A stretch of 64,000 bases of DNA from Ornithodoros turicata (GCF_037126465.1 NC_088207.1:47736143-47800142); one strand, 5' to 3'. Counted from the first letter of the stretch, positions 22,350-34,109 are shown. Made by a program: numbers and translations. The notes: generated by a model not told the origin, from the letters alone.

Positions 22350-23177
22350 AAGATGGGGGGGGGGGGGGTGCTGAAAGAAGGCATTTAACTTCAAGTTAGC
22401 CATTGGCGTTGGCCACGTTTAATCGTCTTCGTCGTCGTCATTATGCGGTCGCGTGTTTTTCGTTTTCCTCCGTTCAGTAAGGAAAAAAGCGCATGGTACC
22501 GTAGCCGTGGCAGGTCGTAGAAATTATCTGTCCTTTACCCAACGTGTCGCCAGTGTTGGCAGGTCTCGTCTCGTCTACCCGACGTTATACCCCTGTGGTG
22601 CGTACCATAGATGTTTTCAGTTTGGTGCCAAACGACAGCGACGAAGGTTGTCGGCTCATTCCCCCCTGGGGGCGACATTCTTGAAGTGTACAGCATTGAT
22701 TCTACCAACCTTTAACGGGATCAGTAGACGGACACATGAGCATGAAGGACACAGATAGCAAAATATCTGTTCCTCAAGTTCAAACTAAAAAAAAAAAATC
22801 TCTGTTTACGTACACGATCTCCGTATCGCAATTTATTCTTCTTCGTCTTCGTCACCAACTCATGCACCGAATCCGTACAAGGTGGAGGAAGGGAAAAGTA
22901 GCATTCAGGACAGATCGCAATATTTAAAAAAAAGAAAAGAAAGGAAGAAAACGTTGGCGTCGTTGTGCGCGTTAGCTTTGCATACATGTAGGTGAGAGGG
23001 CTTTTCAATATCGGCAACTGTGATATGAAGCAATAAAAATAAAGCAATACAGCAAGCTGTGAAGTAATAGAGCTACAATCTCAGAACTGTATCTATTCGA
23101 TAGCCTGAGCCCTCAGTACTCTCGCGTCTCAATTTTCGTTGCGATTGCGCCCACGTTTTTTTTTTTAGAAAATTAAA
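22350..23177. other. Intronic sequence without recognised genes
   Basis: A G run sits at 22357-22368. The 25-mer at 22511-22535 (CAGGTCGTAGAAATTATCTG...) recurs at 24059-24083 with one difference. Poly-A patches lie at 22789-22797 and about 22925-22950. Nothing coding is recognised. Confidence 0.45.
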
Positions 23178-23456
23178 ATTGCTCGCCAAGTACGGCAGCA
23201 AAACTACATTGCATGCGCATAACACTGTCTGGAACAAAAGAAGTCGGCTACGTAGCCACCGGGAGCAGCAAGCCAGTCGGGAACGTAGAGAATTGAAAAT
23301 TACCGGCAACACTGTGTCGAAGTAGCCACCAACTGCGCATTGCTCGGCACGTACGGCGGCAAAACTACATTGCAAGCGCATAACACTGTGTCTGAAACAA
23401 AAGAAGTCGGCTACGTAGCCATCAGGAGCAGCAAGCCAGTCCGGAACATAGATCAC
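23178..23456. repeat. Tandem pair of ~160-bp units (family J)
   Basis: Unit 1 starts ATTGCTCGCCAAGTACGGC at 23178 and unit 2 starts ATTGCTCGGCACGTACGGC at about 23337. Both contain AAAACTACATTGCA, GCGCATAACACTGT, AAAGAAGTCGGCTACGTAGCC (a GGCTACGTAGCC palindrome) and AGCAGCAAGCCAGTC. A third, diverged unit lies at about 32735-32905. Non-coding. Confidence 0.8.
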
Positions 23457-23690
23457 TGTTGCTTGACGAATTGGGGATTACTTCCCACCAGACATCGCAC
23501 CGAGCCGTTTTACCGCAATTTTTGTAGCAAACTAAAAATATTTCGCGTTCCTTGTCACTTGTATAATTTGTTGCGCTGGGTTTACAAGCAACAAGCTGTT
23601 AAACTATAGGCCGGCACCATACCCCTACGGTACCTTTAAAACTTCCGCTCACGTTAAAGAACCGTTACTATGGGGTGAATTGAACTACAT

Positions 23691-23767
23691 AAGCGTACTG
23701 GAGTAGCCGGCCCTAGAGTTGGGCCAACATCTCCATATTTTTCTTTGTTTTACCAACCAACCAACCA
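23691..23767 (+). mobile_element. LINE 3' end with (CCAA)n tail
   Basis: AAGCGTACTGGAGTAGCCGG, CCAACATCTCCATATTTTTC and TTTGTTTTACC followed by (CCAA)n match the 3' UTR of the LINE fragment at 10126-10205. The different tandem tail is expected for this retrotransposon type. The 5' limit is unclear and the coding part is absent. Confidence 0.75.
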
Positions 23768-26700
23768 GATCTACAGACCGAGTGTATAGGCGTAACTCAC
23801 TATAACTGTCCCCTTCCAATGTAAAATCCCAAACTGTTGTAAGGCATAGAACCCACGGACCTATACTCCTTCTACACTATTCTGCTACTATACCCTATTC
23901 TATACCTCTATCGTTCGCGGTAAACGCTCTAGACGAAGCCGAACGCTCGCACGTACAGCTTGTTGACACCTTTATCGTTCCCCCTCTTAACAGAACTATT
24001 TACACATGCAGCTGGATGTAGTCACGCATTTCGCTTTTGGAAAGCTGACATCGCGTGACAGGTCGTAGAAATTATCTATCCTTCATCCTGAAAGGAAAAA
24101 CTGTGGAAGAGATTGCAAAGCATGATGCCCTGGTAATCTCTTCTTGAAAGCACCACGGACGACACAGCGGGAACTAGAACCTGCTGGGAGGGACGTGTCT
24201 ATTGGGATGGACAAGAGTGCCAGAGGGAGCTTGACTTCTTTTGTTGTGGTGTCGGAGGTACGCAGTCAAGAGACTACAACCAAGTGGACATCGCATTCAC
24301 TGTGTGTGCTCTTGCTGAAAAGACGCTGTGGGAACAGGGCTTATCGAGATGCAAACTCCACGGTTGAAGTGCATCGCTTCGGGATCGTCGGGGAAGGCTG
24401 CCCGAAAATACCAAGTAGTTCGGGAAGAGCAGGGAAAGCACACGCGCTGGCTTACGCGAACTCGCCGTGCTGTAGCTACGTGCGCGTTTATGTGAGAGGG
24501 TGTGAATTCTTCATCGGTAGAAGCAGTTATAGGACGATGTGACTTTTGCACTATACAATTGATGAACATCTTACGCATGTTGAAGAATGAGGCAAATTAT
24601 ACATGGTATGTAAGCCTTGTGCTCCAGAGTACTTAGAGTTCCAGTGGATCAATTAATGTATATGCTCATAAAGACTAATTCAATTCAGTTAAGTGCTACA
24701 TTTGTTCTGCTTGGGTGAGGGATCAAACATTGTGGCATTCTAGACCATGCTGTAAGACGAGCACTTATGACTTACATGAAGTGAGCCGACGTGCGGTATG
24801 TGGGGAGATTGGGCTGCTGTCGGAAATAAAAGGCGAGTGAGCTGACTGGTTGTCAGGCCCAGTCCCCCACGTTCCTAATTTTTCTCACACTGTCACTCTG
24901 TTGTGTGGTCCACTATTGTCTCCGTCACCCAAACAGCGGTAGAGGGGCCCCCTCATCAGACATCCGGACCTTCCTGACCCTTCCCTCGTGCTACAGAATG
25001 CGACGACTTGTCAGTCCCTGGTAGTCTTCTTTAATTGTCAACACAGAACTATAGTAGAGATGGATTTTGTAGATATTAGGTGGTACCGATAATATGGTAC
25101 AGAGAAGGGGCTGTATTATGTCACATGTATACGCTCTGCTGGTCTTTATTTACTTATATCGTGCAACGAAACTATTGCCAGAGAAATGATTCGTGGCCTA
25201 TTCATACTTCAAAGTATACCTGATTGATTCTGTCTCATAATTTCTGCGTTTGGTATCAATATATCAGAAGCGGATTATATTATCTTCGGTTGTATATCTT
25301 TTTTGATTTTGCGCCGTTCATCTTCATCACTTCACTGATCCTCCTCGCTTCCTCACAGTCATCTCTTGTATTTTTGTTGTTGCTCATTACTTCAAGAATG
25401 GGTTATTAGATGGCGGTATACCCCCTGTATTTCTTGCGCATCATCACCGCTATTGTGCATGCATGCAGTTCGAACTGAATGGCGTAAGAGAAAAAGTCAG
25501 GAAATTTTTGCACTTTCTCCTCCTTATATAGTTGCCCCGTGTTAGTTGGAACTCGTTTTATCAGGCTCTCCTTCCTGTTATCGCCCTTCTCTCTTCCTGG
25601 AGGCTTTAGGTTGCGGTTTATTGTTTCACAGCTGAGGACACTTGCATAGGTTATCCGTGTGGAACTCCTCCCACGTCTTCAAGATGGGCGTTGGACACTG
25701 GGATACTCTTGATCGATGCTCGTGGGGCCACCCGACGGTAGAAACCCCGGCGAGGTGATCCATTTTCCCAAGGAAAGAGAGAGAGGGCAAAAAAACGTAG
25801 TTTCCCTGATGCATATGCGATACGACGGCTGCTGGCGTAGTTAGACGACGGTGCCTCATATCCATACTCTCGGAGTATTTTATACCCCGGAGGGAACTGA
25901 GCTCCTGCACATCTGCATCTATACCCTGTTCCCGTGAACAAAGAAAACGTAAGTAGGGAAAGACGAGTACTTGCCCAAGTAAGCTAGGTAGTTAAGGTAC
26001 TATTTCGGGTGGCTTAATTAGTAAGCTCTTGTCGGTGGTTGTCCATTTCTAGTTAGAGCTGTCCTATATAGCATATGGCAATATGTACGTATAGCTTTTC
26101 TGTGTAGCTCGCAGCTGATGAAATTTTTGCAAGTTCCCTTTAGCAAGTTGCGTAAGGAAGCTTATGTACGGCGCATATCAGGAAACGTTTAAATTAATGT
26201 ACACGTTAATTTAAAATTCACAATATCGAAAATTGGCACTATAGGCTCACTTGTTATGAATATTATCGCCGCCAGTCGTAGAACACCCCGTCATCATTCA
26301 TCACCCATGCCGTTGTTGTTGTCATTGCCTCATACTCGCTAGCACCGCAAGCCAGATGGGGAGCACTGTATACAACCGAGCATAAAAATCATGACCAAAC
26401 CATAATAAAAACCATCATAAAAGTCCCTTACATACGGCGTGAGCCATGGACGCAGAGCATAAATTGTACCTATCTCCACACGTCATTAAATGAAAAGAAA
26501 AAAAATCCCTGCGATGCTAATCGCATTTTCTGCGCCAAATCGCAAATGTCAATGACTTCTGCACTATTTCCCCGGCAATTTGAGAGGAATAATTGCGCAT
26601 TGCTCCCACAACAACTGCGGGTCCATTCCCCATGCCGACTGTGCGACGTGGAGCTTTGATGGCTCTGCGCACACGTCGATACCGTCTCCCACATATGAAA

Positions 26701-29700
26701 GGTTTCATATCCATTTCAGTCATGTCTGAGCGAAGCTAATTGCTAGCCTTGTATTACCCATGCACCACCAACCTGCATGCGTATTCGTTTGTAACGTCTG
26801 ACTGGATCCGTCGGCAGCACTGCATGCGCTTACTAAGACCCAGCACCTCTGCACCTCGGAGGGCAAATGGGCTGTTGTAGCTGGATACGCTTTCGCCGTG
26901 GTCGAGCATGGGGTCGGAATTCACAATGGATACCCACATTACCATGAGTGATGAACGGTGGAGTGCTCCGGCATTCGTAACGTGGCACGAGTCGAGCTAA
27001 TAATTGTGCAGTTCCGTCTGCCCATTCGTTTGTGGACGCTTGACACATACTGATATCGATGCATGCGGCTCATTGGTGAGGTTGGCCGACAATTAGTAAA
27101 TTAAGCCTGGGACGTCTGTCTGTCTGTCTGGCCTGGTCACTTAGTCTATATGGCGTTTATTGGTGCGGATTTGGCCATCTACGTGAAAAAATAACTGGTC
27201 ATGTGGAGATATTTTAAGGTTGGAACATATGTTGTAACTACCAGCTTGAGTAATGTATCTTGTTGGGCGTAAATATACGGCTACGAAAGTTTACACACCT
27301 CTGAACGGCAGGAGTTTCTGTAGCTGGCGGTTGCTATTACGGTTTGAGTTGTGAGTCGGGAACTATATAGACTCGTATCACTCTGTCCTGGGTTCCTAGT
27401 CACACTAGTCACACTGTTCATAGCGTGATGATGATGATGATGATGATGATGACAGCGAAAAAAAATCTTCATCGTTAATGCGGCAGAAAATATGGTGCTA
27501 CACGTGGCTCATTAATCTGAGCATCAACGGGTTGGCAACTTGCGCACGCACGTGTGGTATACGTACAATCGGTTGCCATTCAAGCATCAGAATGATGTCA
27601 TCGGTTGACATAACATTGATGCAGGGCAGGCCAGTCAGCGGCGTGTAATTTCCCAATTAGAGCAGGACAACCCATGTATACTTTCCATGTTCCACTTTGA
27701 GACGTCAAGGACTGTCTCAGGCGGCGTCTCGTCCGTTCTAGATGCGGGCTAAGAGGAATTACGCCATTGCCTCGGGGCCAGTGCGTTCTTTCTTCTTTTT
27801 CTCTCTGCTTTCATACGTTGATCGAACCTCTATATTATCACGTGGTGCAATCTGGATAGCCGTTCCTCATACGCAACTACAGGGCTTCGGGTCTTCCGTG
27901 GGGAAGTCGATGCATGCGTGGATGCTGAGATTGCTGTGGGCTTGGCTTCCGGTCATCCTGTTCGTACGGTGCACTCTGTATTATTGTAATGGCGATTCTT
28001 GTTTGTGCCATGCAATGTCCTGATATTTTGGGACAACCATTGAAGCAAGTGAATTGCCATGTTTTGGCTTCTCCGCGTAGGTGCAGGAATTGAACAAATC
28101 TTATTATACAGGCTGTAAGGATCCGCTGCTTCGTGAAGGTCTTGTGTTATCCTGACCTGCGCTTTCTCACTGTGTACTTCGCCAAAGTACAAGTCGCACA
28201 AGTTACTTTCTGGAAGACGCATTCTGTTTCTATAGTTGTTTGAACGACAAATCCACTAATTAGTCACTGGTGTCAACTTATATTTCGTTTCTTATCTGTT
28301 ACTTTTTCTCCAACAAGAAACATTTGATGATGATGTGCACAAGAAAGAAAAAAAGCTGTGAGGACGTGAGTTGGAACTGGTCACCAGTGTACCTCTGCTC
28401 TATTGCGACTAAGGAAATTGAATATGAAAAATAAATTTAAAATAAATGAAAAACGACAAAAATCGCCATTCGAGATGTTGCCATTGCCTGACTACTTGAA
28501 GCCTTCCATGGTGTCTTCACGCAAGGAACATCTTGTTCGAGGCAAAGAAAGCTTGTGCAATTTATTACTCTGCACGATTTTGAAATTTTATCATCCAATA
28601 CCCGTCCATTTGTACGAATACAAATTAAAAAACCTATGAAAGTCTGACACCAGCAAGCAAGGAGGCATTGCTCTCTCCTCGGATGAGCATCCATTCGGTT
28701 CATCGCACCACCACCATGTCCATATCAGAAGAGAAGGATTTTTCTCTCTCTCTTCTCGCTACAGATACTCCAGACATCCGACAAGACTGCCCGATGTCCA
28801 GCTTCTACTTTCACAGCTATCCTGAAAGCCATCCCACATCGTGGAACGCTTTGAGGGAATGCGTCCGATTGTTCTAGAAACCATCACATCTAGATACGTT
28901 TCACCTGCTGCTGCTGCAGCGGAAGAAGCACCATCCCTGAAAGCATATAACGAGACATGGCAGATGATGCTTAGTGTTTCTGCTGCGCCTTTTTTTTTTT
29001 CTTTATTGTTGCGTTTTTTGTACTAAGCCATGAAGAGTATGCGGAGAAATCGCAGTGCATGTTGATGACCGTGCACCATTTGGCTTTTTTGTTCGTTTGT
29101 TGATCTCTCTTCCTGATCGTGATCTGGCTGCCCCTGTGGCGTTCTTGTCTTCATGGGCGTTGCAGGCATCTCGCTGGCTGTCGGCACCGGGAAAGAAGTG
29201 TCTGCATGTGCAGCGCTGCTTCGTGTATGACGGACGGACGCCGGCGATCCGCGTACTCGCGGAATCCACGCCTTCTTCTGCCAACAACTCTCTTCTTTTT
29301 TTCATGCTGTTGCGTGCTCTGGCTTTCTTCTTTGTTTCCTTGCCCCTCGTCTTGGACCTTGTCGTGGGCTCTGTCTGTTTCGAGTGAAGGAATTGCGAAA
29401 GCAAGGACGCGATCCTATTGTGTTGCCGATGGAAGAAGTATGTATATAAAAACGTGAAGGTTCAGGAAAGTGACGTACGTAGTTTGCCTCGCGGTAGACG
29501 ATTTTTTTCTTTATCTTGTTTTCGTTGCAGTCAAGGACGTTTTTGGTTCAGCGTAGAAAATGATTTTTAGCGGCGCAGAAGAAATGTGTTTGGTGTAAAT
29601 ACACCATCCAATTCGGATCTCTTTTATTTGAAATAGATTTCGTGGTTGATGACCAATGTTGACCAATGTTGGCGCAACGATTTTGATATTGTCCGTTTTC

Positions 29701-30490
29701 TAGGATGTTACGGGTCATGACACTTTCACGTCGAGCACAACGTCAATGATTTATTTCGCTTTTGTCGTTTGTTTCCCTTCTGTTTACTTCGTTGTCGGAA
29801 TATTGGAGACGTTATATTTGATGGAACTGCAACAAACGAACCGGACCTATCCAACCACGTTCTTTAGCTAATCTCAAGCTTCATGCTTTTATAGCTTCAC
29901 ATTCCAGTGCGTTGCGAAGAATTATAAAGCTAATATAACAACGTTATGCACTGGGACATTTTTCCCATCTTATTAATCAGTGATTTTTGGGACGTAGTCC
30001 ATGAACCCTATATTAAACATTGCACACCACCGCAAAAATTCGGATGGTTATTACACTAACTCCTCCCTGGTGATTATGCTGTGGTACGCGGGCAAGGAAT
30101 GTTATCAGTGATCCGCAGCTTACGTCGTCAGATTTTTTTTTTTTTTTCTTGTTCCCATCATGATGTTTGCACTGAACCTCATTTCCGCACACTCTGATGC
30201 GATACTAAGTACAACCTCATAGTACTTCAAATATCTCGTAACTTTGCCATTCTTAATCGTGCCGGATGAACCTTTAAGAAAAAAAGAGGAGAAGTTGTTC
30301 CCTGCAGGATGGGACCTGGTATCCCCTACAAAAAACCACTCATAAACGAAAGAAAACAGAGTTACGGAAACAATTAAAATGCAGAGCGTATAGGTCAGTT
30401 TTTCCTCTTTTATGCTGGAGGTGGGAGCTGTGTCATGGGGCTGGTTTCAATAAGATTTCGGAAGGACGTTATTCTAAATATTTCGCTCTT
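23768..30490. other. Intronic sequence without recognised genes
   Basis: Frames such as 24144-24542 and 29055-29387 lack recognisable domains. A (GAT)n run sits at 27427-27451, a poly-T at 28990-29000 and another at 30132-30147. Around 24800-25020 the text (AATAAAAGGCGAG..., GGGGCCCCCTCATCAG...) has the flavour of a retroviral-type LTR end, but no second copy or coding partner is seen. Confidence 0.45.
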
Positions 30491-30500
30491 GTCCTTTCAG

Positions 30501-30989
30501 GTCAAGATCTGGTTCCAGAACCGACGGTCAAAATACAAGAAGATGCTCAAGGCTCAGCAGCAGGGTGGCGGCGGAGCGCCCCCAACTCCGGGTAGCGGTA
30601 ACGGAGGCGCCAACGGAGGCAGCGGAGGCGGCGCTGGGACGCCTCGGACGCCCACACAGCCGCCACACACCCCTAACCCGGCGCCAGGAACTCCCGGACC
30701 ACCGTCGTTGGGTCCTCCGGCTTCTGCGGGCACGCCGCAGTCGCCCAGTGAACCGTCACCCGGCCCTCAAAGTCCACCGATGCCCAACCACCATCATCCG
30801 CACCCCCATCAGCATCACCAGCACATGCCTCCAGGCACGGCGACAAGTCTCACGCCGCCAGCCATGTCGCCACCACTCAACACTTGGGACATGCATCCTG
30901 CTAAAGCGGTCGCCATGTCAGGTTATATGCCGCAGTACACGTGGTACCACCAAGCGGACCCTTCTATGAACCAACAGATTCTCACCTAG
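30501..30989 (+). CDS. Dll: Distal-less homeobox protein, last coding exon (homeodomain 45-60 and C-terminus)
   Basis: The exon begins in phase 0 with VKIWFQNRRSKYKKML, homeodomain residues 45-60. It includes the recognition helix with Trp48, Phe49, Gln50 and Asn51, and Gln50 predicts a TAATTG/A-type DNA preference. The following 146 residues are a low-complexity tail. They comprise a Gln/Gly-rich part (about residues 19-50 of the exon), a Pro/Thr/Ser-rich part, a His-rich stretch (NHHHPHPHQHHQH), and a conserved-looking end, GYMPQYTWYHQADPSMNQQI, closing in LT and the TAG at 30987-30989. I recall similar MPQYxWY endings in chelicerate Dll proteins. The preceding acceptor is GTCCTTTCAG. An open frame extends 66 bp upstream of the acceptor but is intronic. 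Marked GC richness contrasts with the surrounding AT-rich DNA. The exon has 162 sense codons. Confidence 0.96.
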   Translation, partial: VKIWFQNRRSKYKKMLKAQQQGGGGAPPTPGSGNGGANGGSGGGAGTPRTPTQPPHTPNPAPGTPGPPSLGPPASAGTPQSPSEPSPGPQSPPMPNHHHPHPHQHHQHMPPGTATSLTPPAMSPPLNTWDMHPAKAVAMSGYMPQYTWYHQADPSMNQQILT

Positions 30990-31730
30990 CGGTGGTTTTC
31001 TAAAGCGGCTTCACGTGTATAGGTGGTGTTTAAAAGGTTGAACTCATTGCGTGATTTGAACTCCGGGACTCCGGGGCTAAGCGACCGCCGTGGAGGACTG
31101 TGGTCTCAAGCTTCGTTCAAACTGTGATCTCTCTCGTATATCTTGTGGCCCGTTGTTCGCCGAGTGGTGCTGTGCCGTTCTCTCGAGTGGTGTTCGATAG
31201 TGTGGTTTTGAGGAGCTGCCTCAATGCACAGCTTCGCGCTCGCCAGAAATCACATTGTACGGTCTTTCGCCAATGGAGACCTTGGAAGGTACCTGGAATT
31301 TGTTCGGAAAGTAGCGTTCCAAACGCTTGCCGCAACTGCAGTCTTAGATAGATTGCAATTTTATTACATATTGGACTACCTCAATCTTTTGAAGCCAAGC
31401 GGTTGCATCCTGATTACCATTTCCTTTCTCTACAGAAGAAAATGCCGACCTAAAGCAAACTTGAAAGAAAAAAGGAATGTCATCATGGGCATGCTACGGT
31501 ATGAGCTCATCAGCTCATCTTTCTACGCTTATTTCTTTTTCCATTTCCTTCGTTATCTTTCACTATAAGTGCTATAGAGTGGCGGGCATCCTTGTTGGTG
31601 AACTCTACATCTCCACGTTTTTCTTGCTCTCTTTTGTTTCCCCCAATACAATACAATACTGTATGAGCTCAAGTACAGCACAAACTATTTATTAACTAGA
31701 ACGCTGCCATCAAGCGCCAAAATCAATAAA
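30990..31730 (+). other. Dll: Probable 3' UTR of Dll
   Basis: The sequence follows the TAG without further coding signal and reaches the first AATAAA at 31725-31730. Small frames within (31100-31351, 31224-31568) show no domain. The true cleavage site is not provable from sequence, and a later AATAAA at about 32473 is another option. Confidence 0.55.
31725..31730 (+). terminator. Dll: Candidate polyadenylation signal for Dll
   Basis: AATAAA within AAAATCAATAAAAAAAACATG is the first canonical hexamer after the stop codon, about 735 bases downstream. Confidence 0.45.
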
Positions 31731-31935
31731 AAAAACATGAATTAATATCTCGATGAGTGGGTATTTACAGTCGAAAAAGAAAAACAGAAAAATCACCTGG
31801 CATAACTATGAGAGAAACTTAATGTACCTATTTATTTATATTTCGCGCCACTCGATTCATTGCGTGTGTCGCAAATAATGTCTCTCCGCGTCATCACTGC
31901 CCTTCTTAGTGAGACCAAGCGTTGACAGGAAAGCT

Positions 31936-32212
31936 TTAAAGGGGCAGTCCACGAGCGCCTTGACCACGCCACCTGTCGTCGAATACCATACACATCCTCC
32001 TCTTGCTAACCCTCCCCTTTCCCTACACGCTTTTGCGTTACTTGGTATTCTGACGTAGAGTCCTGCTGTATACTCCCTTCATCTCGGTACTGCTAGCAGT
32101 ACCGAGCTTCCAAATGCTGTTGTTTCCTTTTTTTTTTTTTTTTTACAAAGCCACGGAAGAATTTCCCGCCAGCATGCGGCGTGGCAAGGATGCTCCGGGG
32201 CTGTGCCTTTAA
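31936..32212. mobile_element. Possible MITE with TTAAAGG termini and a central perfect palindrome
   Basis: The ends TTAAAGGGGCAGTCC and GGGCTGTGCCTTTAA are imperfect inverted repeats (12 of 15). Near the middle, 32083-32106 is a perfect 24-bp palindrome centred on GCTAGC (arms CTCGGTACTGCT). A T run follows at 32129-32144. Non-coding. The weak terminal repeats make the boundaries uncertain. Confidence 0.4.
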
Positions 32213-32734
32213 GTGGCGTTATTTAAGTAATGTAACATGTGTAGAGAAGGAAAGGCTGAACTTACCGCTGCCACGTGTGCCTGGGCCACAGATTGTACAT
32301 ATTCGCACACGTGCAAAAGCATCATGTCATCTGTAAAATGAGATTTATGAACATGAGAAGAGACGTTCATTAAAGTTGTACAGGCGTGAAGTCGAGAACA
32401 TTCCTTGTCGATGTTCTCTCTGAGTGGCGTTCCATGTGTCCGATGGTGTATATTATTTTGAAGGCGTCTTCAAATAAACGTATCTTATGGTTGTACAGAA
32501 CCAGAAAAGTGAGACAAACTGCCTCGTGTGTTGTTTCCTTCCTATAAACTGCCATGCTGGAATTCGTTTCTGGATAAACGATATTCGCTCCTTCAGAGCG
32601 ATGTACTCTGGAGCATGAGTTACAGGTACGATAAAGCGGTGGATTCACAATCTCAGAAAATGTGTCTGATAATCAGAGCCTTACACTTACGTCGCTTTTC
32701 TCTTTTCTTTTTTGTCCCAATCGCGCTCGTAGTT

Positions 32735-32905
32735 TGAGAAAATTAAAACGGGAAGCTTCGGGCAACACTGTCGAAGTTTTCGCATTGTTCATGAAGTTCG
32801 GTGGCAAAACTAAGCTGCGTGCGCATAACACTGGGTCAAAAACGAAATGGTCGGCTATATACGTATAGCCATCAGGAGCAGCAAATCATTCTCTGGAACA
32901 TAGAT
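32735..32905. repeat. Family J repeat, single diverged unit
   Basis: AAAATTAAAACGGGAAGC, CAACACTGTCGAAG, GCAAAACTAAGCTGC, GCGCATAACACTGGGTC and AGCCATCAGGAGCAGCAA follow the same order as in the tandem pair at 23178-23456. The palindrome here is GGCTATATACGTATAGCC in place of GGCTACGTAGCC. Confidence 0.7.
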
Positions 32906-33204
32906 GACTGTCGCAATTGAAGAGAAAAAGGAATGCAGCCGTTATAATTGAAAAACGTGATGATTGGAGCATGGTCACAAACAGACAGCGTAATCTTCGT
33001 TAGCACAAGCAATGATCACACATCGATGCACTTCAGGACTACAAACACTATAGCTATCTTTGGGCGCGAGCACAAAGGCAAACGTAAAACAAAAGTGAAC
33101 AACAATCGCCAAAAATTCCCTTCCTCTCTTCCCAAGACTAAGTGTCTTGTCAGCCGAAATACTCGAACACCTTTAGACATGATAAGAAACGCGAGTTGCC
33201 CAGA

Positions 33205-33309
33205 CAAAAACACCGACAATGTTTGTACGGACAATATAGCGGCAGGCCGACTCAGACACCTCGAAATTTCTGTCCGGCGAATACTACTACATCTTGCAGA
33301 CGACAAGCA
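33205..33309 (+). repeat. Family K 105-bp repeat, copy 1
   Basis: The block AAACACCGACAATGTTTGTA...GCAGACGACAAGC is repeated at 35804-35910 with four substitutions and a TA insertion near its end. In one frame both copies encode HRQCLYGQYSGRP followed by TPR and FCPAN. This copy lies inside a longer open frame (33142-33549). It could be a dispersed element or a duplicated exon. No family is recognised. Confidence 0.7.
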
Positions 33310-33776
33310 TCGCAGCGGCGTCCCGTCCACCTGTCGAACCTGGAGCGGAAAGATGGCTGCACTTCTTGTTCTTCTTATACACAAGGACGCTGTGGGGACG
33401 ACAGGTGTGTTCCTTTCGACCGGAAAGACAGCGCCACTTTATTTGTTCGTTTTCATTCTCAGCTACTTCCTCTCTTTGTCCTCAAAGAAAGGGAAGCAGA
33501 ATATGATTTATTAGACCCGCGATGTTTTCTGAGTGCACGCGATCGCTAAATTAAGGACAAAATTTTACCGTCAGTCTCGTGCGTGTACCAAGACTACCAA
33601 GAAGCTTGATGACCATTACGATGCTGCTGGTGGAGCATGCGAGAGTATTTTGTTGCGAGTTAGTGGAGCGTGCATGGCGACATATAGGGTTGCTATAGCA
33701 CATATACTCGAACAATGATTTCGAGATGTGACGCGCCACTTTACTATTGAATTGTCTTACGCATGTATCAGAGCTA

Positions 33777-34109
33777 CACTCTAAGAAAAAAAGGGTGTGA
33801 AAAGACGGTAACTTCTATAGTTACCACCTAGGGTCAACATGGCGTCTGATAACGGGTGTAAAAGAGTGGTAAAAGCAATTATCATATATCCAAATGTCCA
33901 CAAAAAGGCGTACACCCCCCTTACTCACTGAATCAGAAGCGATAACGCTATAATTCGTGTCAATGTTTGGCGGACAACGTGCTATGCGGTGAAGTTCTGT
34001 TTTGAGAGTGAAGTAGCAAGTAGAACTTCGCAACCCTTTAGCCACAGCATATGCGACAACAGTTACCTCATAAGAGGTGCAACTGCTCCACCCTTTTTTT
34101 CTGAGAGTG
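33777..34109. mobile_element. 333-bp TA-flanked MITE containing half of a foldback element
   Basis: The termini CACTCTAAGAAAAAAAGGGTG (left) and the complement of CACTCTCAGAAAAAAAGGGTG (right) match at 20 of 21 positions. TA lies at both flanks (33775-33776 and 34110-34111). Within it, about 33888-34010 is the right half of a GGCGTACGCC foldback: CACAAAAAGGCGTACACC, AATCAGAAGCGATAACGC and GTGCTATGCGGTGAAGTTC. Because both families share CACTCT ends and TA targets, they are probably mobilised by related transposases. Confidence 0.8.

Larger units (their letters stand above)
1177..30500 (+). other. Dll: 29.3-kb intron interrupting the Dll homeodomain
   Basis: The donor GTACGT is at 1177-1182 and the acceptor GTCCTTTCAG at 30491-30500. 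The intron is phase 0 and falls between homeodomain residues Gln44 and Val45. It is packed with transposon relics on both strands, listed separately. No internal exon belonging to Dll was recognised. Large introns around developmental regulators often hold enhancers, but none can be identified from sequence inspection alone. Confidence 0.93.

Noticed and set aside
24780..25020. Possible solo LTR of a Gypsy-type retrotransposon
   Set aside because: The wording is LTR-like (polyadenylation hexamer followed by GC-rich text), but no TG...CA boundaries, second copy, primer-binding site or coding region could be shown.
30435..30500. Open frame reaching 66 bp upstream of the last Dll exon, starting with an ATG
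   Set aside because: The homeodomain joins exactly at the TTTCAG acceptor and the upstream codons do not resemble Dll, so this part is intron.
32948..33549. 188- and 135-codon overlapping frames as a gene
   Set aside because: Both frames are open over the same DNA, part of it is a repeat also found at 35.8 kb, and no domain is recognised.
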